Part shown: positions 45,055 through 54,374 of the stretch, piece after piece | How positions within the stretch are numbered: the first letter of the stretch is position 1 | Layout: each line of letters opens with the position of its first letter | Assembly: GCF_002896965.1 (NCBI RefSeq) | Contig: NZ_LYMM01000014.1 | Coordinates: 1-64,000, forward strand | Source: Novosphingobium guangzhouense | Lineage (GTDB): Bacteria; Pseudomonadota; Alphaproteobacteria; Sphingomonadales; Sphingomonadaceae | Direction of reading: 5' to 3' | DNA length: 64,000 nt | Translations under genes and position numbers: made by a program | The notes under the pieces: generated by a model | The model's input: only the letters and a program-made list of their open reading frames with translations | Database searches by the model: none | Told to the model about the DNA's origin: nothing

Positions 45055-46982
45055 CGCACGGTGCTCGTGCAGACCATGTCCGCCCCGCCGAGGCGCACCG
45101 TTTGCATCATCACTGCCGCTTCGGGAAAATCATCGAGACAGCCGCAGCCCTGGACGAGCTCCTCGCCGTCCCCGGCCGGGCAGACGTTGCTGTCCTGGCA
45201 GGTGCGGTAGTAATAGTCCCAGCCTGTCGGATCGGTCTGCTTCGAACCGGTCACGCCATCGGGGGCGACTGCCGTGTTCCCTTCCGCCTTGCGGGTCTTG
45301 CAGATCGGCTCGCAGGCGCTGACGCTGCCGCGATCGGGCATGGAGAAGCTGCGGGTGGTGAGGCTGTAGCTGCCGTCGGCGTTCGCGATGCGATCGGCGA
45401 GCAGGGTCTCGGCCGAGTGATCGATGATATAGGCGCCGCGCGAGAGATCGGGCTCGGCCGCCGCTCCCAGATCGATGGTGCATCGGTAAGTCCGCTCGCG
45501 CAGGAAGAAATCGCGAGCGACCTGCGCGGTGCAGGCGCCGGTTCCGAACACCCGCGTCTGCGGCAGCGGGGATAGGCCGGTGTTGACCCCGCTGCGAAAC
45601 GTCGTGACGCCGTCGACCACTTCATCCTGCAGCCGGCAGGCCTCGTTTGCCCCATAGCCGGAACAGGTATCTACAAGCTGCTCGCTCGTCTTGCAGCCGG
45701 TATCGACGCTGGCATCGATCGCGGCATAGGCTTCGCCGCCTTCGGCCACTGCGACGCGCAGCCAGATGTCATGGTCGCCTTGTGTCATCCGCGAGGTCAG
45801 ATCGAGCGCGGGGTTCAGGTAGAACGCGCCCTTCTTCTCGCACTTGCCCGGCGGCAATCCCGTCCCGGTCCAGGTCTGCGGCCCGGAACCCAGCAGTTCG
45901 CCGTCGACACGGATCTGCGCCCAGTCGTCGGCGCCGAAACGGGTGAGCAGCACCTGGCGCAGGCGGTCGCTGTCCTTGACCCGCAGCGTCATATGGAAAT
46001 CGAAGATCGAGCAGGATCCGCCCGAAAGACTGTTGTCGGACGGCGAGCCCATGAGAAAGGTGACGGCATCGCTGCCCGTCACGGAGGTCGCATAGCCACC
46101 CGCGACCCGGTCGATGATCTTCTCGATGGTGATTTCATCCTGGGTGATCTGCCGGGTAATGGTGCAACTGCGGCTGACTTCGGACGTGCCGGTGCCGGTC
46201 GAGGAGGCGGCGAGTGCCTGGAATACGCTGCTCGCCTGGGCGGCGGCGGAGGCGTCGCTCGAGATGGCGCCCGGATTGCTCTTGTACGCGGTGGCGCCGA
46301 CAGCGGACTGCGCTGTGCACGAGGTCGTCTGGGCGCCGGTGTAGCGGATGACCGGCCCATCGATCGACGCTTGCGAAATGGCGATGCGCGCGTCCGCAGT
46401 GGTGAGCGCGCCGACCACGCCGCCCCCGAGGTCCGTCAGCACCGAGGCGATGTTGCCCCACACCAGGTTGTTGCCGCAGCTGTTGTTGACGCAGTAACAG
46501 CCGGCAAGCTCGGTCAGCTCGACTTCGCTGAGCTTGAGAGACCCGGACGTCGCGGTGTCCCAGCGGAAGAACCGGCAGGCATCCCACGTCCCCGGCGTGC
46601 AGGAGATGATCCCGTTGGCGCAGATGCCCGAAGTCACTACGGGTACCATCAGCGCCTCGTCGAAGCTGCCGTCGAGATCGCTGTCCCGCGAAATGCTGAG
46701 TGTGCCGATATCGCCGGTGGCATTCGGCTGCGCAAGCAGTTCCAGATAGGTCGCGGTCTTCTGGCAGGCGAGATCGGGCGTGAACGCTTTGGAGGAGTCT
46801 ATCGTGGTGATGCTCCGGCCCGCCATCCCCGGCGTCACGTAGTTGTCGAGCAGTGCATCGCTGTCCGCGCTTTTGGCGCGCGCGGCGGCGGCCGCGGCGC
46901 GGGCGCGGTCCTCCGGCGTCTGCGCGTACAGCGGCACGGACAGGCCGAGCACCATGGCGAGGGAGAGGGCACGCGTCTTCAT
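45051..46982 (-). CDS. traN: TraN-like outer-membrane mating-pair protein
   Basis: A 643-residue exported protein: signal peptide (about 1-20, VLGLSVPLYAQ), about thirty cysteines spread over the length (for example CYCVNNSCGNN, SCTITRQ, CKTSEQLVDTCSGYGANEAC, GCGCLDD), and the TraN-type order. In F-like systems TraN stabilises mating pairs by contacting the recipient surface. ATG 46982 overlaps the stop of the preceding small gene. Confidence 0.82.
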   Translation of the reverse strand: MKTRALSLAMVLGLSVPLYAQTPEDRARAAAAAARAKSADSDALLDNYVTPGMAGRSITTIDSSKAFTPDLACQKTATYLELLAQPNATGDIGTLSISRDSDLDGSFDEALMVPVVTSGICANGIISCTPGTWDACRFFRWDTATSGSLKLSEVELTELAGCYCVNNSCGNNLVWGNIASVLTDLGGGVVGALTTADARIAISQASIDGPVIRYTGAQTTSCTAQSAVGATAYKSNPGAISSDASAAAQASSVFQALAASSTGTGTSEVSRSCTITRQITQDEITIEKIIDRVAGGYATSVTGSDAVTFLMGSPSDNSLSGGSCSIFDFHMTLRVKDSDRLRQVLLTRFGADDWAQIRVDGELLGSGPQTWTGTGLPPGKCEKKGAFYLNPALDLTSRMTQGDHDIWLRVAVAEGGEAYAAIDASVDTGCKTSEQLVDTCSGYGANEACRLQDEVVDGVTTFRSGVNTGLSPLPQTRVFGTGACTAQVARDFFLRERTYRCTIDLGAAAEPDLSRGAYIIDHSAETLLADRIANADGSYSLTTRSFSMPDRGSVSACEPICKTRKAEGNTAVAPDGVTGSKQTDPTGWDYYYRTCQDSNVCPAGDGEELVQGCGCLDDFPEAAVMMQTVRLGGADMVCTSTVR

Positions 46983-47308
46983 GGCTGGATCTCGCCTGGC
47001 GCCAGCCTGCGCGATCCGCGCCGCAAACGGAACAGCAGGACACCGCCGTCGGTGAGCGGCCTCTCGGCCCTGAACACGGCCTGCCCCTCGAAGACGGTCA
47101 GCGTGGCCGCGACGACAGACGGCGAGGAGGGGAGCACCGCCTGTCCATCGTCTGTATCCAAGGCCACGCCGACCGCCCGACCGCCGCCGCAGGGGGGAAA
47201 CGGCGCCGGTCTGGCCGCGATGGAAACGCCGGGTGTGATGGGCTGACGGGCAGGCCACCGGCTGATCCCGGGCGTTTTCACGCGGTTGTCGGAAGGCGAC
47301 CTGCTCAC
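46979..47308 (-). CDS. small protein between traU and traN
   Basis: A 109-residue protein, GTG start at 47308 overlapping the traU stop (GTGA), stop overlapping the traN start (ATGA). It has no clear signal peptide. A Pro-rich first half is followed by strand-like segments (AATLTVFEGQAVFRAERPL, GGVLLFRLRRG). I do not recognise it; the exact fit in the operon supports expression. Confidence 0.6.
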   Translation of the reverse strand: MSRSPSDNRVKTPGISRWPARQPITPGVSIAARPAPFPPCGGGRAVGVALDTDDGQAVLPSSPSVVAATLTVFEGQAVFRAERPLTDGGVLLFRLRRGSRRLAPGEIQP

Positions 47309-48318
47309 GGCGTCGATACCCCGGCGCAGCAGATCGTCTTTTCAAAGAGCATGAACTGGGCGTTGTCCTTGCCGGGCGCGTGCTTTGCGCTGGTCCAGAG
47401 CGCGCCGGGCCGGCCGACATTGACGCAGCTGCCGCCCTTGACCGGCTCCATCAGCTGGAACTTGTAGCGGCTCTTGGTCCACACCGGTTGGGGGATGAAG
47501 GAGCAGCCGTCGGCCGAACTGATTGTGAGCGCGCCGAGCCTCCCCATCATGAAGAGGCCGCGCGCGGCAAGACCCGCCCAGGCCTCGACGCTGTCCCCGA
47601 AATGAATGTCGCCCGCAACCGGATAAGTCGCGCCCCACGAACCCATGCACCAGAACAGCGGATCGACGACCTTGCCCGCGGCTGCGGCGGCGCTGTCGGC
47701 CATGCAGGCAAGCCCCGCGGCCGGATTGCCGAACAGGATCGCCTCGGGCTGGATGATCGCGGCGAGCGTCGCCGATTGCCAGGTTGGCAGAACTTCGGTG
47801 ATGAGGGCGACGTCGAAGCCGTCGTCCTCGATGCACGGCAGGTCGGTGAACATGTCGAGCATCTTCCAGACCGGCGAGATGTAGTAGTGCATCTGCGCGA
47901 ACATTTTGCGCGTGTTGGTGCCGTCGGCGAGGCTGCTCTGGCTCCCCTGCAGCTTGCCTCCGGTCGGCATGATGTCCGCGCCGAGCGCCATCATGCAGCC
48001 TGGCTCGGTCACCACGTCGATCATCCTGTTCGGCGACCAGAAACTGACCTTCACCCCGAACCAGAAGGTCACGCCCTTGCGACAGGCGCAGAGCGGCTTG
48101 GAGGCCGACTGGGCGTCGAGCGCCTTGCCGAGCGGTTCGCTGGGGCCGACCTTCACGCCGCCGATGGTGATCGGGAAGATGCAGTTCCAGCGCACCTTGG
48201 TGATCGGGTTGAACACCGTGCCCGCTTCGCATTTGGAGGCATGGGCGGGAGCCGCGACCGCCAGTGCGGCAAAGCCGCAACCCAGCGCGAGCAATCTGCG
48301 AAGCGACAATAGTTTCAT
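47305..48318 (-). CDS. traU: TraU, F-type conjugation protein
   Basis: A 337-residue periplasmic protein: signal peptide (about 8-27), CEAGTVFNPITKVRWNCIFP, SKPLCACRKGV, VWKMLDMFTDLPCIEDDGFD, DPLFWCMGSWGATYP, and a Cys-pair near the end (KTICCAG). These match TraU closely. TraU is needed for DNA transfer and pilus assembly with TraW and TrbC. The start overlaps the traW stop (ATGA). Confidence 0.95.
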   Translation of the reverse strand: MKLLSLRRLLALGCGFAALAVAAPAHASKCEAGTVFNPITKVRWNCIFPITIGGVKVGPSEPLGKALDAQSASKPLCACRKGVTFWFGVKVSFWSPNRMIDVVTEPGCMMALGADIMPTGGKLQGSQSSLADGTNTRKMFAQMHYYISPVWKMLDMFTDLPCIEDDGFDVALITEVLPTWQSATLAAIIQPEAILFGNPAAGLACMADSAAAAAGKVVDPLFWCMGSWGATYPVAGDIHFGDSVEAWAGLAARGLFMMGRLGALTISSADGCSFIPQPVWTKSRYKFQLMEPVKGGSCVNVGRPGALWTSAKHAPGKDNAQFMLFEKTICCAGVSTP

Positions 48319-48953
48319 CGCACTGCACTCCGGTCGGTTTTGCGCCTGTCGACTTCGGTAAGCACGAGCTTCTGGCCGTCCTGCGCGACGATCACCGGCG
48401 CGACGGTCAGGCCGAGCCGCGCCTTGACGCGCTCCTCGAGCAGGAACAGCGCGCGGCCATGGCGTTCGCCGAGCGTGATCGCATCGGCATCGCCGGGGCT
48501 GTCGGCTGCGAGCAGGATGAAGTCGGCGGGCTTTGTGGTGCGCAGCGCCCAGTCAAGCTCGCGCGGATGCACGACGATCAGCCGCTGGGGCAGCGACACG
48601 TAGGCGAGCGGATTGAAGCTGTAGCCCTTTGCATAGAGCAGCTTGCCCTCTGGCAAGCGGATACCCTGGTCGAGCGTATAGAAAGGGACCACCGTGCGGG
48701 TCCGATCCGCGCGGGAAATTCCGAGCGACGCCGCCTTCATCGCCGACCAGCGCTCGCGCGGGCCGAAGGCCGTCGTCATATCGGGAACGCGCGCGGCCTG
48801 GCCCTCGATCTCGCTCAGCGCATCGGGTTCGGCGATTGGCCAGGTGCGACCGATGGTGCTGGTCGCGGCCAGGACGGCCGTTGGGGTCGCGACGATAGCG
48901 GCAAGCGATACCAATGTGCGCATTGCATGACGACATGCAGAACTAGCGACCAT
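48315..48953 (-). CDS. traW: TraW, F-type pilus assembly protein
   Basis: A 212-residue protein with a signal-type helix (MRTLVSLAAIVATPTAVLA after a short extension), TWPIAEPDALSEIE, the mid part RTVVPFYTLDQGIRLPEGK, and VHPRELDWAL, typical of TraW. ATG 48953 is chosen because GGAGG lies seven bases upstream; ATG 48923 would remove ten residues and start directly at the signal peptide. Confidence 0.88.
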   Translation of the reverse strand: MVASSACRHAMRTLVSLAAIVATPTAVLAATSTIGRTWPIAEPDALSEIEGQAARVPDMTTAFGPRERWSAMKAASLGISRADRTRTVVPFYTLDQGIRLPEGKLLYAKGYSFNPLAYVSLPQRLIVVHPRELDWALRTTKPADFILLAADSPGDADAITLGERHGRALFLLEERVKARLGLTVAPVIVAQDGQKLVLTEVDRRKTDRSAVR

Positions 48954-49191
48954 GGCGACGCCTCCATCCAGGCTGGCCGCCATTGCGATCCTCGCCGATC
49001 GCAGCACTGATCAGCGCTGCAGTCGCAATGATCGCGGTGACTACGACGAGCAGACGGAACCGATCGGGCACGGAGGGCAGCTGCCAGGCGATCGAGGACT
49101 GCACCAGCAGCAGGCCCTGGCTGCCGACCAGCAGGCGGATAGGCCCAGGGGCCGGTGTCGAGGAGAAGATACCGTTCACCGCTGCCTCCAT
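48943..49191 (-). CDS. small membrane protein of the transfer operon (third of three)
   Basis: An 82-residue protein with two hydrophobic segments (IRLLVGSQGLLLVQSSIAW and FRLLVVVTAIIATAALIS) and a basic tail. Its start lies within the preceding gene and its end within traW, as do the other two small proteins. It occupies the position of TrbI-like factors between traC and traW in F-type operons, but the sequence gives no direct match. Confidence 0.55.
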   Translation of the reverse strand: MEAAVNGIFSSTPAPGPIRLLVGSQGLLLVQSSIAWQLPSVPDRFRLLVVVTAIIATAALISAAIGEDRNGGQPGWRRRHGR

Positions 49192-49529
49192 CGCCGGACC
49201 AGCGCCTCGAGGCACCTGCCCGTCTCGTGCCAGGGGACAAGGATCAGACCGGAACTCGCCGCGCCAAGGCCGGCGATCACGCCGATCGCGACGGCGCCCT
49301 GGAACGGAGCATCGAGGGTTCCGGCGAGGGCAAAGGCCAGAAGCGACGCGTTCGCGATGCTGACACCCAGAAGATTGAAGCAGTTCAGCCGCGCATAGCG
49401 CCGTTCCGCTGCGATCACCGTCACGATGGCGCTTGCCACCGCTTCCATGCCTATCACCTGGTTCTCCAGGCTTCGCGCACAGGCGAGAAGGTCGCGAAGA
49501 TCGCGGGCTGGATCGCCCTTCGCGCTCAT
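49176..49529 (-). CDS. small membrane protein of the transfer operon (second of three)
   Basis: A 117-residue protein: a helical hydrophilic start (MSAKGDPARDLRDLLACARS), then three hydrophobic segments (VASAIVTVIAAE, VSIANASLLAFALAGTL, AVAIGVIAGLGAASSGLIL) and a basic end. It overlaps both neighbours. Unknown function. Confidence 0.55.
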   Translation of the reverse strand: MSAKGDPARDLRDLLACARSLENQVIGMEAVASAIVTVIAAERRYARLNCFNLLGVSIANASLLAFALAGTLDAPFQGAVAIGVIAGLGAASSGLILVPWHETGRCLEALVRRWRQR

Positions 49530-49855
49530 CGTGCCCTCCACCGCCGCAAGTGCGACACCAGCTTTCCACAGGCGCCGGAAAGACCGATCAGCAGCATTCC
49601 GCTCGAAAAGCAGGCGGCTGCGACGATGATCCCGGCGCGCAGCGCGGGCAGAACGGGCTGCTGCAGCGCGATGCCGGCGATCGTCACCAATGCGCCCATC
49701 ATGAAAGTTTCGATAGCGACGAGCCGCAACCGCCAGCGAAAGGCGGCCGCTTCTGCTCGCTGGGCGACGCGCGCTTCGATGGCGGCCTGCACGGCCGGGT
49801 CCTGCTCCCAGTCGAGCAGCAGCTGGTCGGGATGCGGGGAGGGTGGGCGTGTCAT
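49526..49855 (-). CDS. small membrane protein of the transfer operon (first of three)
   Basis: A 109-residue protein with a hydrophilic start (MTRPPSPHPDQLLLDWEQDP), a helix, and two membrane segments (IETFMMGALVTIAGIAL, AGIIVAAACFSSGMLLIGL). ATG 49855 overlaps the traC stop (ATGA). Two-pass topology resembles that of the next protein, and the two may form a complex; that is inference. Confidence 0.6.
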   Translation of the reverse strand: MTRPPSPHPDQLLLDWEQDPAVQAAIEARVAQRAEAAAFRWRLRLVAIETFMMGALVTIAGIALQQPVLPALRAGIIVAAACFSSGMLLIGLSGACGKLVSHLRRWRAR

Positions 49856-52398
49856 GCCGAGGCCCCATCCGATTGGCCATCCCACTGGTGCCCCTGCCGG
49901 CCGGTGTCACCCAGGATCTGCATGGGTTCGACGCCGGCGAGTTCGCACACCGCTTCCAGCGGGCTGCGCCCGGCGCGCAGCAGTGCTTCGAAAGCCGCGA
50001 CCTCGCCCGGCGCCGATGTGTTGATCCAGTAGCTGAAGGGATCGACCACCAGTCGCGCAATGCCGAGGCCAAGCGGCGAATCTATGAACACTTCGGAATA
50101 GTTCGGCTTGGCGTTGCGGACCGATTTGAGGAGATCGAGGACGAAGCCCGAATAATCGAGGATCTTGTTGTCGACCGCCTTGTCGTAGGTCGAGCCCTGC
50201 AGCAGGAACTTCGTCGCTGCGTTCTCGAGGATCACCTGGCCGGTGCCGCCGAACAGCGTCAGATCGTTCATGCTCTGAAGGACGATGCCGAAGCTGCCCT
50301 GGTATTTGCGTGCCCGGCGATACCCCTGACCGAAGGCCTCGGCGAGCCGCGAGAGATCCTGCCCGTCGCTGCGGGTCATGAACTGGGCGGCCTCGTCGCA
50401 CAGGACGAAGCGGGGACGGTCGCGATCGGAGAGATATAGCTCCTGGGTGACGGCGTTGACCACGACCATGACGATGACGTTGAAAAGGTCCGGCAGTGCC
50501 TTGAGCCGTTCGAGCTCGAGCACGACGAACTCGTCGCTGCGGATATCGAAGGTCGATGGGCCGTTGAAGAAATGGCCGTAGGCGCCCCCCGACCCGAAAT
50601 CGCGCAGGTTGAAGGCGAGCTCGCGCGCGACGGGCACGAGATGCTCGACGCGGTCGAGGTCGGAGACAGCGTTCTCGGGATAGCGCCCCAGCCACTCGCG
50701 CACCGCATCGATGCCGTCCTCGCCGCGCCCGCCATTGACGGTCCACTGCACGGCGGACTTCAGCAGGTTCCACTGCGAGGTGGTGACCGGCTTGCGGGTG
50801 GCGGCATTGGCCATTTCCGCGACGATCGCGACCGCCATGGCGATCGCCGACTGCTTGTCTTCGCCATCGAGCGCGAGCCCCATGTCGAAGGGGTTGAGGA
50901 CAAGCCGTTCCTCGCCGATGTCGATGTAGCGGCCACGGCACAGGGTGCAGAGCTTGCGATAGCTGCCGCCGATATCGATGATGCGGATGAGCGCGCCTTG
51001 CGCGTAATATTGCTGGCACAGGTTGTTGAGCAGGAAGCTCTTGCCCGCGCCGGACTCGGCCGAGACGATAAAGTTGTAGTTGTTGATCCTGGGATCGAAG
51101 AGATCGAGCGTGATAAGCTGGCCCTTGCGGCCGACGTAAAGCAGCGCCGGGCGACCGCCCCCGCGAAAATCGGTCTGGACCGGCGCCATCAGCGTGGCCG
51201 CCTTCACCGGCATCCGGAAGTCGCGCTCAAGCAGTTTCATGGTGCGCTTTTCAGGATAGAGCCCGAAGGGCAGGCTGGCGGCGAGCAGCACCGGCAGCAG
51301 ATAGCTCTCCTCCTGGACCATGAAGGGTAGCGGTTCGGACTCCCACAGTCGCTTGGCGCGCGCGGCCATGTCGCGCGCCTGCGCCCGGTCACGGCCCAGC
51401 ACCCACATGGTCGGGATCACCGAGACGAACCGGCTGTTCGAGGCCTCGTCGAGGATCCAGCCGATCTCCTCGATCTGCTTGCCGACCTCGACCGCGAAGC
51501 TGCCCGCTGCCTTCTGCGCGGAAAGGATCTGCGCGCGCTTGTGGATCTCGAATTGCGAATGGTCGAACAATACCGAGAGACAGGAGAGGAACGGCCCACC
51601 GATCTGGTCGCTGTCTTCGGCGCTCCCGCGCATCCCGCCCATCAGCCGGTTGGCGCGCTCGGCGGTGATGCGCCGCGCGGGCGCCTTGGGCGTCAGGCAA
51701 CGTGCGACCTGGTTGCCGAGGAAAACTTCCGGCCCCTCGAAAAAGAGGTCGGGCCCCGCCTCGATGATCTGGCGCGCCACCGAGGGCGCGGGCATGTCGC
51801 CGACGCCGTCCTGCAGGAACACACCGGGCGCAGACGCGAACACGCCGTTGAAGATCCGCCGGTAGAAACTGACAAGCTCGGATGGCGGCAGGCGGCGGAT
51901 GCCCATCTTCGCCAGTTGCTCCTCGACCTGCCGGCGCAGATCGGCGCCCAGCTTCACCCGCGTCTTCACCGCGAGGAACAGGCGAAAGTCACGCACCGGG
52001 ATACCGTGCAGGGAGTCGAGCCCGCGGGTGCCGGCGCGCAAATAGTCTGCGGTCCGCCGCGCCGAGGCCTGCACCAGTGGATCAGGCCGGACCTTGAGGT
52101 CGAGGTAAGCATCGAGCGCGGGATCGATCAGCGGATCGGCGAAGGTGATGAGCTGCAGCACCGTCCCTTCGGGGAAGTGGATGTTGAGCAGTCCGAGCAG
52201 CGCCTGCTGGACATGGGCGAACATGTAGGCGGCGGGTACGAGCTCCCAGGCCTGGCCCCAGCCATCGTCGATGCACAGGAACGCCTCTTCCTCCTCGACC
52301 CAGGCCAGCATCGGCAGGAAGTCGGAATAGGCATCGCGCGTCACCGCCGCGCGCAGGCGCCGGTAGCTGAGACCGCCCCTGGCATCCCGCGCGCTCAT
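49852..52398 (-). CDS. traC: TraC, F-type transfer ATPase
   Basis: An 848-residue VirB4-class ATPase. The N-terminal TraC domain (about 1-400) starts LPMLAWVEEEEAFLCIDDGW. Walker A is SAESGAGKSFLLNN (about residues 448-458) and Walker B is RFVLCDEAAQF (about 662-672). It energises pilus assembly at the inner membrane. The start overlaps the traV stop (ATGA). The length is normal. Confidence 0.96.
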   Translation of the reverse strand: MSARDARGGLSYRRLRAAVTRDAYSDFLPMLAWVEEEEAFLCIDDGWGQAWELVPAAYMFAHVQQALLGLLNIHFPEGTVLQLITFADPLIDPALDAYLDLKVRPDPLVQASARRTADYLRAGTRGLDSLHGIPVRDFRLFLAVKTRVKLGADLRRQVEEQLAKMGIRRLPPSELVSFYRRIFNGVFASAPGVFLQDGVGDMPAPSVARQIIEAGPDLFFEGPEVFLGNQVARCLTPKAPARRITAERANRLMGGMRGSAEDSDQIGGPFLSCLSVLFDHSQFEIHKRAQILSAQKAAGSFAVEVGKQIEEIGWILDEASNSRFVSVIPTMWVLGRDRAQARDMAARAKRLWESEPLPFMVQEESYLLPVLLAASLPFGLYPEKRTMKLLERDFRMPVKAATLMAPVQTDFRGGGRPALLYVGRKGQLITLDLFDPRINNYNFIVSAESGAGKSFLLNNLCQQYYAQGALIRIIDIGGSYRKLCTLCRGRYIDIGEERLVLNPFDMGLALDGEDKQSAIAMAVAIVAEMANAATRKPVTTSQWNLLKSAVQWTVNGGRGEDGIDAVREWLGRYPENAVSDLDRVEHLVPVARELAFNLRDFGSGGAYGHFFNGPSTFDIRSDEFVVLELERLKALPDLFNVIVMVVVNAVTQELYLSDRDRPRFVLCDEAAQFMTRSDGQDLSRLAEAFGQGYRRARKYQGSFGIVLQSMNDLTLFGGTGQVILENAATKFLLQGSTYDKAVDNKILDYSGFVLDLLKSVRNAKPNYSEVFIDSPLGLGIARLVVDPFSYWINTSAPGEVAAFEALLRAGRSPLEAVCELAGVEPMQILGDTGRQGHQWDGQSDGASA

Positions 52399-53003
52399 GG
52401 CCGGCTCTCCGGTTCGAGGGCGTCGTGGCGTGCACCGGCGGCCGGCTCAGTGCTTCCTGCCGGGACGCTTTCGCGCGTGGTGCGCAGCACCGGCGGCGCG
52501 GGAACCCGGCCGCCGGGTTCGACGAGATAGTCGCCGACGACCCATGCGGGCCTGTCGACGATCGAATAGATGTAGCGCGGCATGTAGAGGCGACCCGGCC
52601 GCTGTTTGTCCGCATAGGGCAGGATCAGCGTGCGCACCGTTCGCGAGGGCCGCAGCATCGGCGAGGACGGGCTCTCGACCACTGCGCCGATGTTGGTGGC
52701 AGCGGGTTCGGCAAGGGCAGGGATCTTCGCATCGCGGCGCTTAGGCTCAGCTGCCCCTGACGCTTTTCCGGTCCGAAGCAGCTTGCGATCGTTGGTGACG
52801 GCCGGATCGGACTTGGAAGATCTTCCGGCCAGCGCGTCGGCATAGGCCTGGTCGGGATGGATGCACTGGCCATGGTCGCTGTTCTTGCAGGAGAACTTCT
52901 CGCTGTAGGGCGACATCACCGAGCCGACCGCCGCGCAGCCCGATAGGGACAGGCCAATGAGGGGGAAGGGGAGAGCCAGCAATGCGGGACGTAGCATGGT
53001 CAT
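52395..53003 (-). CDS. traV: TraV, outer-membrane lipoprotein
   Basis: A 202-residue lipoprotein with lipobox LSGC (Cys23), then the TraV motif YSEKFSCKNSDHGQCIHPDQAY-like region with two Cys, and a Pro-rich C-terminus. In F systems TraV anchors TraK and TraB in the outer-membrane core complex, equivalent to VirB7. ATG 52997 is an alternative start. Confidence 0.88.
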   Translation of the reverse strand: MTMLRPALLALPFPLIGLSLSGCAAVGSVMSPYSEKFSCKNSDHGQCIHPDQAYADALAGRSSKSDPAVTNDRKLLRTGKASGAAEPKRRDAKIPALAEPAATNIGAVVESPSSPMLRPSRTVRTLILPYADKQRPGRLYMPRYIYSIVDRPAWVVGDYLVEPGGRVPAPPVLRTTRESVPAGSTEPAAGARHDALEPESRP

Positions 53004-53027
53004 GTTCCTGTCTCCGGTTGGCGAGGG

Positions 53028-54374
53028 TCAGAATTTGGCGGCGGCGCCGGGTTTGATCTCGAGGGTGACGCCCTCCTGGATCACCACGACGACGTCCTTG
53101 GCGGCGCCGACCTCGACGATGGGGCCTGCCTGCCGGGCGAGATCGAGATAGAAATCGGTGAGCTTGTCCGAGGACTTGGACAGTCCCCCGGCGATGCCGG
53201 TCTTGGCGGCGTCCGCGGCATCGAGAGTGCGCACCGAGCCCAGCGCGGAGGTCGACGTGCTGCCGAACGTGCTCTCGACCGATTGCGAAATGCCGCTGAT
53301 GGTGCCGGCGATGAAGGCACGGGCGAGCGTGGCGCCGGCGCGGGTCACAACCTTGCCCGAGAGGCCTTTCTTGCCGTCGGTGTCGACGAAGAAGCCTTTG
53401 ACGGGCTGATCGACCACCGAATGCTCGTCGAAATCGACGCAGGACAGCGAGACGAGCTGGATTTCCACCCGCTCCTTGGCGAGGCTGCCGGTGGCGTTGC
53501 CGATGACGAAGCAGCCGGCAAGGTTCGCCTTGACCTCATTGGGCAGGACTGCGGGCGCCTGGACCCTCGCGATGATCGGCTCCGGATTGCTCGTCGCGTC
53601 CCGGCTCGCCAGCGCGTCGATCCCGGTCAGTAGCCGCGCCTTCATGAAACCAGGCGGTAAATAGATCGTCCGATTCTTTTTTTTGGACGAGACCGAGGCA
53701 TCGGCCGCGCCTTGTGGCCCGCCCGTGCTTACGATCGCACCCGTCGCCGAGCCGATCGCGCCGATCGTCTTCTCGACCGGCGGGGCGGGCGGCGCCACAG
53801 ATACGGGACCGGTCGGCGGTGCGGGCAATTTGTCGGCGTCCGCGGAAATGTCGCCGGTCTCGGGCGGATAGGGCAGGGCCGGGACGGTGTCCGGCAGCGC
53901 GGGCGGCAGATCGCCATCGCTGCCCTGGGAAGCCGTAGGCGACTTGCTGCCGGGAACCACCTTGCCTTCCTCGATGGCGCTGACGCGGTCTCCGAGCAGT
54001 TGCTGGCCGTCGAGCACTTTCTTGAGGTCGCCGCGCAGCTTCACCTCGAGGCTGTCGCCGCGTAGGCCCGCGCCCATGTTGAGCGAGGCGGCGGGATCGG
54101 CGCTCTTCACCTCTTCCTTACGGCCCGAGGCCATGTAGAGCGCGAAGCCGAGCGCACCGACGGCGGCGGCGACCGCGAGCTGGCGCGCGCGCAGCTTCTG
54201 CTTCGCGGACAGCCGTTCCCACTGTGTTTTCCAGTTGGGGAGACCAAAAGCTGTGCCAATCCCGGCACGGGCCAGCGCATCCTCGCCTTCGCGCACGGCC
54301 TGTTCGGCCAGGTGCGCCTGGTAGGCCGAGTGTTTATCCGGCGCGCCCGCCGCCCTGTCGTCCGGCCCGTTCAT
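53028..54374 (-). CDS. traB: TraB, VirB10-like core-complex protein
   Basis: A 448-residue protein: cytoplasmic start (about 1-78), one membrane helix (about 85-103, LAVAAAVGALGFALYMASG), a coiled/Pro-rich periplasmic stretch (about 105-230), and the TraB beta-domain (IYLPPGFMKARLLTGIDA, ANLAGCFVIGNATGSLA, VKGFFVDTDGKKGLSGKVV). It spans the envelope between inner membrane and the TraK-TraV complex. The start overlaps the traK stop (ATGA). Confidence 0.94.
   Translation of the reverse strand: MNGPDDRAAGAPDKHSAYQAHLAEQAVREGEDALARAGIGTAFGLPNWKTQWERLSAKQKLRARQLAVAAAVGALGFALYMASGRKEEVKSADPAASLNMGAGLRGDSLEVKLRGDLKKVLDGQQLLGDRVSAIEEGKVVPGSKSPTASQGSDGDLPPALPDTVPALPYPPETGDISADADKLPAPPTGPVSVAPPAPPVEKTIGAIGSATGAIVSTGGPQGAADASVSSKKKNRTIYLPPGFMKARLLTGIDALASRDATSNPEPIIARVQAPAVLPNEVKANLAGCFVIGNATGSLAKERVEIQLVSLSCVDFDEHSVVDQPVKGFFVDTDGKKGLSGKVVTRAGATLARAFIAGTISGISQSVESTFGSTSTSALGSVRTLDAADAAKTGIAGGLSKSSDKLTDFYLDLARQAGPIVEVGAAKDVVVVIQEGVTLEIKPGAAAKF

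Noticed and set aside
43249..45210. 653-codon plus-strand frame opposite trbC and the Cys-rich gene
   Set aside because: Antisense to trbC and the TraN-like gene; no ribosome site or domain.
45771..47246. Plus-strand frame opposite traN
   Set aside because: Shadow of a coding strand rich in GC third positions.
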